Shown here: positions 47,234-59,218 of the stretch, piece after piece
How the letters are laid out: the number at the start of each line of letters is the position of its first letter
Numbering within the stretch: the first letter of the stretch is position 1
Position numbers and translations under genes: made by a program
NCBI GenBank assembly: GCA_032164295.1
Contig: JAJHTX010000011.1
Coordinates: forward strand, 1,364,001 to 1,428,000
DNA from: Inonotus obliquus
Lineage: Eukaryota > Basidiomycota > Agaricomycetes > Hymenochaetales > Hymenochaetaceae
DNA: 64,000 nt
Direction of reading: 5' to 3'
The notes under the pieces: generated by a model
Seen by the model: the letters and a program-made list of their open reading frames with translations, nothing else
The model's database searches: none
Told to the model about the DNA's origin: nothing

Positions 47234-48091
47234 CTAAGGATACGATAGGATGTACTTCTTCATGTTGACCTCCCAGCTGCACTTCGGTAGACCATCTCTG
47301 CTATCACGAGCACCCCCTCCGCATACCTCGGCAAGTAATGGGCCGAGCTGAGAAAGAATAGCCGCCAAAGTACGAGTGGACCGAGTGCCTAACCTGAGTA
47401 CATCGGTTTGTCGAGTAACGGATCCAAGAAGTCGATACAAGAAGCGCTTTCGACGAGCTGCGCCATCATGCGATTCAGGAACGATGCCCATTCCATGAGA
47501 TGCAGCCAAGTCTCGCCTGCGTGTCCCCTGATAACTTTGCACTAGCTTTTCGACTTGTTTGTAAGTAGGACTTCCGGGAGTAACAAGTCTTGTAAGAGTA
47601 GTGTTTGTGCTGTTGAAAACGATGAATCGAAGTGTTGAGTAGAAATGCACCATACTCCCTGGTGTGCCACAGACAACGGGACAATCGGGATTCGGGCACC
47701 CAGGTGGATCTTGCCCATCCTTCGAGAATCGTTGGCATTTACCGTGAAAGTACGAAGGGAAGATATCATGCTCCAATTCGTTGTATGAAACGTCCCTGTA
47801 CGCTTTCAGAATAGGTCCAACGAGTGACATGGGATCCTCAGGTCTTCTCGATGGTGGCATAAGTTCCGTGGATATTTTTTGACCCTGCAGGGAAGGTTCG
47901 ACATTCCGTAAGTTTCTAAACTGACGAACTTGGGTTTAACCTACCAGCACACCGAGTACGGTATGTATCGGTTCAGAATAATTACCAAGAAAAGCCCGCG
48001 TGATCCCGACGATACATTCTCCTTCGCAAGCTGTGACGAGAGGGACGAGACCAGCGATAAGGGAAATAAAGAGGAGTACTCTGGAGTACAT
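47234..48091 (-). CDS. Secreted Cys-containing protein, unknown function
   Basis: Exons 47945-48091 and 47234-47884 (60-nt intron) give 265 aa. The signal peptide MYSRVLLFISLIAGLVPLVTA is followed by CEGECIVGITRAFLGNYSEPIH, an opening I associate with a family of secreted basidiomycete proteins without known function. A Cys-rich stretch CPNPDCPVVCGTPGSM lies near residue 120. N-glycosylation sites (NYS, NST, NTT) are present. The start at 48091 is chosen because it yields a clean signal peptide. It is divergent from homoserine dehydrogenase. It could be a small effector or wall protein, which is inference. Confidence 0.8.
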
Positions 48092-48279
48092 TAGTCTGAC
48101 CAGCAGATGGATAAGACGTAGGTTACTGGTATCAGGTAGACGTGGTATTGGTATGAAAGGAAAGAAGGAAGGAAGTGGAAGGCCGTTGTTCAACCTAACG
48201 GGACTTGCCGTGCTGTGAAAATCTTCAAGCCCACCAGCACGTGACCCAGTTTTTTTATCTGTTCCAACTTCCATCCATC
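48092..48279. promoter_or_regulatory. Divergent promoter, secreted protein and homoserine dehydrogenase
   Basis: 188 bases between opposite ATGs. A pyrimidine-rich tract (TTTTTTTATCTGTTCC) precedes the dehydrogenase start. No TATA box was recognised. Confidence 0.4.
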
Positions 48280-49548
48280 ATGGCCACCCAGACAAAGCCC
48301 ATTCTCGTCGCCGTTGTAGGCATAGGCCTAGTTGGCGCCGAATTCACCCATCAGCTACTTTCTCTGCCGAAGGGTCGATTCCGGATTGTGTCACTCTCCT
48401 CCTCAGAATCTACGCTATTTTCTGCAGATGGTCTTTCCATCGATGCTTCTAATTGGCAGTCGACTTTTAAGCAAGCAGCTGGTCCCACCATTCTGTCTGC
48501 GCTATCCGAAGAACTCCATATTCTTGTTAAAGAAGGCTCAAAAGTCGTGCTTGTAGATAATACGGCTTCGGAGAACGTTGCGCATATGTATCCACAGCTC
48601 CTCGCTGCAGGCGTGAACGTGATCACTCCGAACAAAAAGGCGTTCTCGTCTGATCAGCAACTCTTCGAAGAGATCTTGAAATCCAGCGAGCAGAGTGGTG
48701 CGCGATTTTTGAACGAGGCGACTGTCGGTGCAGGATTGCCGATCATCTCAACTCTGAAGGATTTAGTCACGACAGGCGATACGGTACTTCCCATTCAAAA
48801 CATCAGTGTCTGAAGGATGATTGAGGCCAATTCCAGGTCACTAAAATTGAAGGAGTCTTCTCAGGAACAATGAGCTATATTTTTAACAGCTTCTCCACCT
48901 CTAACTCAGGCGGCCCAACCTTTTCCTCTGTGGTTAAAATCGCTCGCGAGAGCGGTTACACCGTCAGTGGACAGTCTCCTTCCGAGAAAACAGTTAATAT
49001 ATGTGCGCTTTCCTGCATTTAGGAACCTCATCCGGGCGACGATCTGAACGGTGCGGATGTCGCGCGCAAACTCACGATTCTCTCACGAACGATTCCCGCA
49101 TTGCGTGATGTTCTTCCTTTGGGGTACAAGTCTGTGGAGACGAGGAGTCTCGTACCTTCTGCATTGGAGGGATTGAAGACCGGCGATCAGTTCGTATCTC
49201 GCCTCGTCGAGTTCGACGCCGAATTCGAAGCTCTTAGAGAAGAAGCGCAGAAAAAGAATAAGGTTCTCCGTTATGTCGGCGTGATCGATGTAGAGAACCG
49301 CATCGTCAAGGCATCCCTTGAGCAGTAGGTCTAGTCGTCATGGTGAGTTGCTTCTGATCATTAACAAATCGGTCACAAGGTACGAAAACACTCACCCATT
49401 CGCGACATCACTCGGAGGATCCGACAACATCATCATGTTTCACACGAAGCGTTATGGCGCACGTCCATTGATTGTTCAAGGAGCTGGTGCAGGGGCCGCC
49501 GTGACAGCGATGGGCGTCCTTGGTGATCTTCTGAAGCTTGGTTATTGA
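48280..49548 (+). CDS. HOM6: Homoserine dehydrogenase
   Basis: It reduces aspartate semialdehyde to homoserine on the way to threonine and methionine, in the cytosol. Exons 48280-48783, 48837-48962, 49023-49324 and 49380-49548 give 366 aa, the usual fungal length, without the aspartokinase domain found in some bacteria. The NAD(P) loop [10 protein letters not shown] is at 12-21, DNTASE near 93, and TPNKKAFS near 117-123 with the conserved Lys. [10 protein letters not shown], the [16 protein letters not shown] segment that binds substrate, and the closing [20 protein letters not shown] are all present. Introns are 53-60 nt. The start at 48280 gives the standard N-terminus. Confidence 0.95.
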
Positions 49549-50851
49549 GATGATAAATGCCTGGAACACGCTATTGGATCAAGTATTGATGGACTAATGT
49601 GCCGGAGCTGTAATACATCCGTACGTTTCGCCTGCTGGAGTCGCTTCCCTCAAGCTGACTACTCCTAATGTATCAGTTTATCCACTCTATAAATCTTCAT
49701 TTCGAAGGTCGAGGCTGCGAGTGCTTCAATGAAAAAATCGCCTTTAAGTCAGACACCCTAAGCCCCATGGTAATCTTGCACGCATTATTCCCCAGTCGAA
49801 TAAGAATAACCATCTCCGGACCGATTCCGTCCACTGCCTTGACTGCTGGTGCGGCTGTTAGCATTGGCCCTTCCTTCAAGTCCAGCAATGGTGTCAGCGT
49901 GTTCAGTAAGTCGATTAATAATAAGCTCGAGTTAATTTCAGGTCCGCGTTTTGTACGCATGCTAAACATCGTCCTTGTCGCCGTGCGGCTGTCAGGGTAT
50001 TCCCGCTAGCCAGATGGATGGCTTCCTCCTGATCTCTTTCTGGAGAAACCTGGGACTATCTCAAGGTGAAAAACTCCTTTCTGTGCAACGCCATAGGACC
50101 CGTATCACATCCGTGTCGTGTCCGAGTCTGTCGTCTCAGAGGTATTCATCGAAGCGCGAAAGATCCATGTGACATTTAACGGCATTCCATTTCCAAGTTA
50201 CGTACAGGGGCGAAGATTCTACTCCTTTGATAGACGCTGAAATCAGTCCGGCGCGTTGTTCCTTCGCTCGGGAACGTAACCGGGAAGTTGATGGTGTTCA
50301 ACACCCACTCATCTTTCGTACTGTTTAAAGTTCCATCTTCCATATCACTTCAACAGATCTTCGACTACGATTCGGGATTACGATGGTAAGTCAAAGCACA
50401 GGTCAAGTTAACTTCACCACTTTATTTTCTCGTCTGGTTATTGTGGAAATGTCAATCGACCATCAATCAAACTCGTTCGATATTAATTTGAGGTAACGGT
50501 ATACGCCGGGCGGCAATTTCCTCTAAAGGTCATGTACAATGAAAATCAAGGCCAGATGGCGTGCCACGTTCCCTCCACACCGCAGCCTTGTGACCTTGAC
50601 CAGGAGAACTATTCTCTGCCCCGGCGTTCGCATCTTAGTTTGGTTGAATACACCGTCCCTTGGTCCGTTTTGCCCCGGCGAAGATGGGACAGACTCGACC
50701 AACGCTACCTCAACGTTGTCTGTGCGCAATTAACTCACCAAATCACTTATAAAGCGGAAGACCAATTCGTTAGGTTCATCATGTCCATTCAGCCCACACT
50801 CTTATCCTAGGCATCACGGTGCTCCCGTGGAGCAGCGAATATCCTCGTAGT
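49549..50851. other. Spacer, no gene recognised
   Basis: Open frames at 49,697-49,969 (minus) and 50,532-50,810 (plus) carry no motif. The right end precedes a zinc-cluster gene. Confidence 0.35.
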
Positions 50852-51739
50852 ATGAGGAGGAAACAACCATGCTCATCGTGCCGAGCGCGAAAGATCAGGG
50901 TAAGCCTAGTGGCCTGCTTCTGACCGAAGAGAAACTCATGTTCCGTCTTCAAGTGCGACCAGCTGCCTGTGTTCGGCGCCTGCAAGAATTGTTTGTACGC
51001 GTGCTTGGAGTGTAGCGGCCCTGTCAAGACCGCCCATCGCCTTCGGAAGGAGGCAGAGAGACGCGCCAAAGGTGAGAAACTGTGACCCAATTCATGCTAT
51101 GCTCTATCGTAATCGGAAAGACGTAATCTGACTTCTCGCGATGCAAGAACTAGATGATAACATCAATCTCGCCCCTTTACCACCATGTTCGGCTCCGGAT
51201 GCCCAACTCCACATTCCGAGTCCTCGATTCTCTCCCGTAAGACGGCGCTATATCATTTGTGCTTGGAGAACGCTGAGTATCTTTCACTTTAGAGTACGCC
51301 ATCATGGCTTAACAATCAGGAATTGTTGCCATTGCCTCCGGTCATGAATGGTCTTGTTGATCATGCTCCTATTGAACGGAGCTTCGTCTCTCACGCCTTA
51401 GGCCCGGTATCACCATTGACCGAGTGAGCTCCATCGCCGTATTTTCCGTTGAATATGATTCTTATTGATTTCGGTAGTCCGTTTCCAATCAGACCCGCTT
51501 GTTGCCCCGTGAGTCAGATCTCGGTCCATCCAAACTAGGCGTGACGTACTAATACATTGCACACAGAGATGCAGGACGCCGTGTATCTCCTGCTTTTTTC
51601 CGGGAAATTGAGACACCGGCACACCTGGGAATGCCCAGACCAGGCAGTCAGTTTGTATGCAATCGAGTTCTCTTTCTCATTTGCTCACCCCTCTATAGTT
51701 CGCAATTCTACACTCTCGCGTCCCTTGATTGATCGTTGA
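50852..51739 (+). CDS. Small Zn2Cys6 zinc-cluster protein 1
   Basis: Six exons (50852-50899, 50954-51071, 51148-51236, 51293-51406, 51493-51508, 51567-51739) give 185 aa. The N-terminal zinc cluster MRRKQPCSSCRARKIR / CDQLPVFGACKNCLYACLEC has the spacing C-x2-C-x6-C-x8-C-x2-C-x6-C. The first intron lies exactly before the third Cys. A basic tail (HRLRKEAERRAK) is followed by Pro-rich sequence. Exon 5 is only 16 nt and has the same length and place in the next paralogue. There is no fungal middle-homology domain, so this is far shorter than standard transcription factors. It probably binds DNA in the nucleus; the target is unknown. The last exon is the least certain. Confidence 0.65.
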
Positions 51740-54225
51740 CTGGCTCCGCATTTATTTCTGCCTCTTTCCGCGCGCCGAGCGTCCATTATGTCGGCCTTAC
51801 ATCGGGATGTGGCTGACTTATTTCATTATCGGTTTGGACCTTATCGAATACATCATCGCGCTTCCGTTCTGTATCGTAGTTGAATTTGTATATCTCCACC
51901 CTCCGGGCCGGTATGTACACAATGTACACTATTTATAAGAGTACACAGCACCCTTCGTAGTTATTCAAATTATTGCGCACCTGTACTTACCGGTAGGATA
52001 CTAGTGCGCGTAATAAATACATTCTTTTTACAGAATAATTTGCAATAGAAAAAAGGCATGGCTGGAACGCACGTGAGAAGACCAACTTGACACTGACCGG
52101 AGAACTCCTGCTCTGCCGGGCGAATTGCAACTATGAAAGCCACCTACATCCTTGCAGGCCCATATTTGGGTCTCCGTGCACGTTGTTCCCTCAGAAGACG
52201 TTTCTGCGAGGCACGACCTGCGTCCTTGGATCTAATGCTTCTTGGAGCATCATCCACGCTTTAGAAACGAGTGCACCTCAGAATCATGCCTGTCGATAGC
52301 ATGGTGGTGTACAGTTCATGTATAACCACGTTGAGGAGGTCGTGTCGACAAGAAGGAAATCAGCACGAATAACCTCGGAACAGAATCATCGGATTTGCAG
52401 GTAACCGACCGTTCCTGTGCAAACTCTGAGAGAGAGCCGTGCATTCCCTCCGCTTACAGCGGAACAATCAATCGGCGGCATAATTGCACACTCGTCGTGC
52501 AAGCTTGGCGATGAGATCCTTTCTCAATTGCATGCCTCAATCATCCACGGCCACGGGTATCATCTTTACCTTACTCCGAGATGACCTTTTCTTGGCGAAA
52601 TCTGTAGAATCTATAGCGGGGACAGCCTCGCACGTAGGTGACGTAGGAAAGATACGAGATCCTTTTGTGGAATACTTGGAAGCTTGGAAGGACATGGCAC
52701 CATTGATTGGACCTTTACTCGCCGGGACCGCTCATCTACTAGTATTGCATTGTATTCCGGAGCCGGAGACGCGCCAGAGTCTCTGCAAATTCTATTCCAA
52801 GCGGATACGTCGACCTGCATCAAATAACATACCACCTCTGTTTGTAGCGAGGCAATTGAAGGAATCTGCAGCGACAGGGTGGGCGACCGTTATACTGAGC
52901 TCTGTTCTTGCTCTAACACGGAATGGGACCCGATGTATCGCCTCGCGTTGCGTAACGATGTGATCGCGTTTTCGCGCGGGGTTCATGCCAAGCAAACCAC
53001 TACATTACACCCCGAGGTAAGATTTGGATTTCTATTATGCTTGTTGAACATGATTGAAAGTACAATCGTATGTCACGCTTTCATAGTAAGCTCGGTACAC
53101 CCGTGCCGGCGATAGCCCCTCCCTGCCGTCTAAAGTAACCTCCATCTTCAGTTTTAAGGTTGGCAAATGCTTCCGGACGTCGTGGACAGCGTCATTCCGA
53201 CTGAACCATGTTCAAGACTCAAGAATACTTACAGACACTGGATTTTCCGCGAACACTTCATGATCCGTCCTGATAGCTACTAATACTCGCCAGCCTGACG
53301 ATACGCCAAAAAGAGTCTTTTTTTGGAGACTTTTACGGAAACGCGTGCAAGGTCCCGCGCGGCTCATTGCATATCTTGTCTTGCGAGGGAACGGTCCCTC
53401 ACACGAACTTTCTTGAAGGAAGACCCGGGCAGGTATATAGTTGAGGTCTCTTCTTCGCAGAAGCCGGGATTAACTACACGCGGCTAGTTGCATGTAGTTT
53501 GCGTTTGGTGGTATTGGACGCTCGAATGATTCCCCAAAAATAACGTCGTTCCTTCTCAGTGCGGGTTTTCTAATGTGTTAGAAAGGAAAGGATCGGCCGA
53601 TATTCCTCAGAGGCGATGAAGGATATAAATAAATCTCGGGCGCGATTCGTGAGTCAAGATTCCCGCAGCTGTGTTACTCATGCATTTATGGTTTGTGACA
53701 TACCAGGCTCGCCGTGTGGTGCGTATTTTGTATTTCTCTAGTTCACTTCTTATTCGCTCTTTGGTTACTATCTGAGGTTTTCGCCACTCAGGTTGTGTGT
53801 ACAGTTCCCCGTGGCAGTGCCCGTCGGGTAAGAAACACAACATGCGGTGCACAGGAAATAGTCTATTCTATCCATTCTTTTACAGTTCTTCTCTGGCACA
53901 TCAACAAAGCCCTTTGGGACTTCTGTGACCCTGATGGAAGCTAATAACTGTGGCACATGAAGAAACCAAGCAAGCGTGTTACGAGCCACGTTCACTTCGC
54001 ACCGTAACCTTGTTGAGTTGCCCAGATGAGCCCGTGTCTCTTCCTAGCCTCTTCATTATTCAGTCATTACTCTAGCCCATGCCCCCGTCGCCGAATGACA
54101 CTGCTCAGAACCGCCGGTGCTCGTACGATCTACATACCTCGCCTGACATTCCATCTATAAAACAGTATGCAGGATGTTTCCTACCCACCCAATAGTTGCC
54201 TTTGACGCCGAGGCTGATTCTCCCC
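51740..54225. other. Spacer between zinc-cluster genes
   Basis: One plus-strand frame, 52,484-52,963 (159 codons, LLRDDLFLAKSVESIAG...), is longer than chance neighbours but has no known motif and no clear splice context. The rest shows nothing. Confidence 0.3.
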
Positions 54226-55214
54226 ATGAGGAACCGTCCGTGCTCTAGATGTCGCGCGCAAAAAATCAGGGTAAGCCTCATGAATAATTTATACCAATGA
54301 GTGGCTCACTTTCTGATTCTCAGTGCGAGCAGCTGGTCGGGGGCTGCAAAAATTGCTTAAAGGCGGACTTAAGGTGCAGCGGGCCTGTAAAAACGCCTTT
54401 TCAGAAACGGAAGGAGGAATGGAAACGTAAGAATAGTGAGATGATCCAATAATTCCTAGAAGCGGGCAGAGCGATCTGACCGTGCATTTGTGTAGGTCAC
54501 AGCTTTACTTCAAGCCAGACACCTCCCTCGGCCGCAGATAGACAACTCTGTGGCTCAGGTTCTTGGCCCGTTCCTGTAAGGCAACCAATACCCTTTATGG
54601 TCGAAATCCACTGAGTTCATCATTATAGCCGATATCGCCTCTGGTCAATTATCAGGAATCATTGGCGACGCCTCCGCTGTTCAATGAACCTGTTCTCACT
54701 GGATTGAGTCCGAGTTCTCACAGATTATTTCCGGTCGAGTCCTCCCAGGAGCTAGCTGTCGGAGGTTTCCCTAACGTGTAAGCGCACAGTTGATTAACTT
54801 TGATGATCATGCATGATTGATTTTGAAATACGAACCATCAGACCCGCATGTTGCTTGGTGAGTCAGAATTTGCATCGGCGATAAGAACGTGGGCTTCACG
54901 GACTTTGTATAGAGATGCGGAATGGCGTGCTATCTCTGCAGCTCTCCCGTCTTGAGCGGTTCTTCCGCCATCTAGAAGAATGCCTTTGTGGTCTGCACTG
55001 TTCCCTCCCGTCATTAACACCGATCTGCAGTCCTGTCGTATTTTCTCCCTCCCCCATATTTACAAAAGTCTCCCGGTCATCTGGATACGGTTCCGGTCAT
55101 GTTGTATCTAGCGCTGAGCGTAATTTTACATGTCTAGATGTAGTCATGCCTTCAGAACATCCAATATATTATTGTGTATTCCCACACTTTCATTGCCCAA
55201 CTGTAATTACGTAA
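54226..55214 (+). CDS. Small Zn2Cys6 zinc-cluster protein 2
   Basis: This is a paralogue of the gene at 50852. Exons 54226-54270, 54324-54426, 54496-54575, 54629-54775, 54842-54857 and 54913-55214 give 230 aa, in phase. The cluster MRNRPCSRCRAQKIR / CEQLVGGCKNCLKADLRC has C-x2-C-x6-C-x6-C-x2-C-x6-C, with the same intron before the third Cys. Shared later segments are (L)VNYQESLATPPLFNEPV against LNNQELLPLPPVMNGLV, and the 16-nt exon ACCCGC...G. It has no second domain. A sequence-specific DNA-binding role is likely from the cluster; nothing more can be said. Confidence 0.65.
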
Positions 55215-57274
55215 TAATCGCCATCGTCCAACCAATCATTAATATTAAGCCCGGTGATTGCCGTACGAGTTATGTTTGCTGCTCCTGACCACCCACCTCG
55301 TTCTTCTGAATCTTCTCGTTCTGTCACCACGACGACCATTCCGACCCGAAACTCGTGTCGTCGCACGGACTTGTCTGTTTCCAAATCAAAGACTTGCTTC
55401 TGTATCGGAAGCTTGGAACGAAACTATTTCGCGATTAACCCGCTTGAGCGACGTGTACGATATTGTTTGTGAACTTTCCCGGCTGCTTGTGCAAGTGATG
55501 TGTCGAGGAAGGCCTTTCTCTTCGAATCACAGGGCACACGCTATCTGTTTCGATGTGGTCTGACGAAGGCGATGATGGGCCTGTCGGGATTCCAAGTCCA
55601 CTATACGATGGCTGAAGGTACCCTCCCTCTTTCTGCCAGACGCGCAACTCGAAACAGCCAAGGAATGTGCTTTTGGTCGGCATTTAATAGGAGCATTTGA
55701 AGCAAGCCTATCACGATGTCCTCGATTGTGTGTCGGGTACTGCAGTTTTGCAACGAAATTCCCCAAGAGTTATCTGTACACCGCCTCCCGTGATCAACGG
55801 TCTCGTGCTGTGATTTAACAACCATCCTGACTCAAATGCGCTGCATAGTTGCACAAAAAATTTGCAGGGGTGATTCTTTGGCACAATTTGGCGTGCTGGT
55901 GGATATCGCGTGTTTGGGAAGATTGCTGATGTAGGACAGAAAGGTGAGATTCGCCTTGTTCTGATTAATTGCTCCTTTACAATCCCGCACAGGCGACAAA
56001 ACGCAAACGATTTTTGGCCTCGGCACATAGCTTCATGATAGTACATGTGGATTTTTGATGCAAACCCGCTGCTTGTTTAAAGGCCGTGCTACAGTGACCT
56101 CCACCTGCGTGTTCCCAAAGGAATAGTGTGACCGCACACATGGGTTTTCATTGAGTGAATTTGGCTGACGCTCGTATAGTCCATTCTTCATCGCAAATTT
56201 TTTTCATCGCAAATTTTAGCCACCATCAGGGTCGCCATCAAGCAATTGGTCTCATGGTGCTTGCAGCTCCGCGAGAAACAGACACGTACATCCTCGACGA
56301 CTATTGAACTTTCGAGTAATGCACGACGTGCAACGGCTTAGTCTGATTCCCAGGATATATATCTATATTCTTATATTGATGACCCCATTAGGTGACTTTC
56401 CTATCAGCAGTGCCATCCTAGGGACGCTTCAAGTCATCGCCAACAGGTACAAATGTGCCATTCCAATCTGACGTGTAATCCTGTGCGTCAGGCATGCCCT
56501 TCTCCTGCTCGTTTCTATGTGCGAGGTGCGTGGTGTATATGGGCCCCAGAAATTTTGCATTAGGAAGCTTTGCTAAGCTTCCGGCCTTGCTCCAAGTGGT
56601 CCACTGCATTGCTATGCTAGGCAATGAACTACCTCCGTTGCCGGGTATAGAGATGGAAAACAACCTGGTAGCTTCCTGGAGGTGAGTTACACCTTCATTT
56701 CGTCCGTCGCCAGATTTACCAGTTGGATTTGCTAGGATGCCCGAATTTTGGCACCCTTGACGGTTTGCATGCCTTTACCTCCCGTGATTGGATAACAAAT
56801 CTTCAACCCCAATGATAATGATTTTGTGTCGGACTCGAAAATTACATCGAGTCAGGCCTAAAATCACCTGTTTCTGTCGTGGCTTGTATGGCTTTCCCAT
56901 CTGATCCGGTGTGTCAACCCGCTTTGTCGTCTCACCGAAAGTGGAAATACCGAAGTGGTTGTCACGAGTTTTCCTCTGGACATCGTCGAGCGCTTTCTGT
57001 CTCGTGGCCGTCGCATGTCATCATCGTATGTATCTCGGCGTCCGTTCTATTTGATGATCCTTCCTTCAGCCTTCATCGGCTTTCTTATGACCACGCTTTA
57101 TGGGTGTGTTCGCAGCAGCACCGTCGAGAGTCAATTCCTGTATAAAGACCATGGCAGAAGAATGGCCTTTCCTATCCAACGACAAACTGCGCATCTTTTC
57201 CCTCCTCTCGCCTTGACGCCTTTCTCTCCTTCGAAAATATCAGAAAAGTAAACGTCACTACATCCGACAGCAAC
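55215..57274. other. Spacer between zinc-cluster genes 2 and 3
   Basis: Several open frames are present (for example 55,258-55,563 plus and 55,711-56,046 minus) without motifs. A tandem ATTCTTCATCGCAAATTTTT / TTTCATCGCAAATTTT repeat stands near 56,185-56,217. No gene is supported. Confidence 0.35.
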
Positions 57275-58255
57275 ATGGCAAAGCAAACCGCAGGTCCTGC
57301 ACGGAAGAAGGCCTGCTCTACCTGTCGTGACAAAAAAATAAAAGTAATGTCATCGCCTCTTTTTGGAGCACAACGGCTCACATTGTGGTGGTGGCATGAA
57401 GTGCGAGCAAGATGCTGGGTCCTCTTACTGCAAATTTTGCAAAGAACGGGGCTTTGCTTGTAGCGGGCCGCAGCACACCCTTCGCTGGCAGGAAAAGGAG
57501 CAAAAGAAGATGCTCAATAAACGAACGGCCCAAGGCACCAATGAACAGGGACCAACTGTCCGAGACCAAACGATTCCCACCTGCGCTCCTATCTTGAGCT
57601 CCGTCAAGGGCCCTATGGTAAGCTGCTGGAATTACTTCCGATAGCCCATGATTCCCTTCCACTAATGCAATTCAGATGGGCACAGCCTGGTCAACAGACT
57701 TTCCCGTATCGGTCCAAGCTCCCCTGGCTCATGGCAATGGGCAGAGCGGAGCACCGAATACTCCTGCGCGTCAGTCCAGAGTCGCTGGCGCTCCTGGTGA
57801 CCATGTACGTCGCGCCGAAGATCCCCTTGTTGTAAGTCCCTATCGTTTTCCGCGCTATCCTACACAGGCACATACAATGACGCACTTCAGATGCCGTCCT
57901 GGCAGTACACTCCGTACATCCAGCCTGCAGTGGCCAATCAAAACGCTTCTTACGACATTCCAAGCTATTGGTCTCACGAAACAATTCAACCTGCTTACGC
58001 GAATCAAAATGCGAATTTTCCATACAGGTATTGAATTCAGTTGACTGAGTCGGATCTTCGAAAGCTAACCAGCTTCGTCGGATAGATCCGAGGGCATCCC
58101 TGCTTGTGACTTTGTGAGCTAGCTTCTGCTTTTGTATAAGCCTAGGTGTTACGACTTACCGATAATTTCTACACGCTCAGATAAGCAACACTTCCTGTGA
58201 TCCCCTTAGCGCGGAGGAATACGAGGAGCTGCTCCGCACTTTTAAAAATCTGTGA
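57275..58255 (+). CDS. Small Zn2Cys6 zinc-cluster protein 3
   Basis: Exons 57275-57343, 57402-57617, 57676-57831, 57891-58027, 58086-58113 and 58181-58255 give 226 aa. The zinc cluster ACSTCRDKKIK / CEQDAGSSYCKFCKERGFAC has C-x2-C-x6-C-x8-C-x2-C-x6-C, with the first intron again before the third Cys. CSGP follows, as in the two paralogues. The C-terminal half is Tyr/Gln/Asn-rich (MPSWQYTPYIQPAVANQN), ending in an acidic EEYEELLRTFKNL that could act as an activation segment (inference). It has six exons as in paralogues 1 and 2, but its exons 3-6 are not obviously alignable with theirs. Confidence 0.7.
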
Positions 58256-59218
58256 ATGGTCTAGTCTAAGTCTTTTGGTAAGCTATTGCAGAGGATGGCG
58301 GAAGTGAGACTGATTGCCTACTTCTTGTCTCTATACAGCATCATTCCAGTCCACACTCCGTCGTGCGATGATACCATTAGACTCATTCCCTTGTTCTCGT
58401 TTCTTATAATTTATGCTCTTTGAACCTCGGCCCCGTCCTTTTCTGTCTAGTGCTCTCTCTCTCTCTCGCACGCGCGCAGGTGTTGCCCTCTCTCCTCTCC
58501 AGAATTTCTGTATCAAACCACTGTCTACGCTTCCTAACTTTTCCGTTCTCCACACCGATGCTACCATATACTCGTATTAATTGACACGTTCAATGCCTGC
58601 GATCAACCTATGCCTATATGTTTGCTACCTATATGTTTGCTACCGCTTCTCTGCCTCATATGCTGTATGATATGCTCAGAAATAAACTTCAGGGTATTTA
58701 TATTTTTTTGCGTGCTGTCCATTACTTGTGAGGAAGGCGAGAAGCATTGAATCATCCACATTGTTGAACATTGAGAGGGTTGAAGCGGCCCAGGAAACCA
58801 AGGTCGGAACCGCACTGGCAGCCATGCATTTCGCGAGATTCATCTCAGACACAGTTTATTTCTCCGCCTTCAGATCTATTCCACACTGGACAATTTCATT
58901 TCTTCGACCCGATGGGCTCGCGTCATTACTCTCATTCTCGCATCGTGCTCATGTGCTTCATGGTCTTTACGCGGAGCTTGCATGGACAATGATGACGGAG
59001 CAAGAGGGGTCTAGTCACAAAAATGGCAATCGCCTGAAAAGCGCACATCAAAACGTGTCGATTGAATTGGCTCTTGTACAAGTGGTGACGCGGATCCATC
59101 CGCATTTCTCGAGGCGAGAGAGATAGACTTTACGTGTGGAAGTACAAAGTTAAATATACAATTCGTTAAAAATTGACGTGTTCATCACTTGTTCACGGTC
59201 ATTAATTAATGTGGCCCG
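58256..59218. other. Spacer, no gene recognised
   Basis: It holds a CTCTCT/CACGCGCG simple run near 58,450-58,480 and a 14-bp tandem word (CTATATGTTTGCTAC twice, near 58,613-58,642). A 132-codon frame (58,728-59,126 plus) has no motif. Confidence 0.35.

Noticed and set aside
49697..49969. 90-codon minus-strand frame downstream of homoserine dehydrogenase
   Set aside because: No motif, and it lies in the 3' flank. A plus-strand frame covers the same bases equally well.
52484..52963. 159-codon plus-strand frame
   Set aside because: No motif and no supporting gene structure; kept only as a note in the spacer entry.
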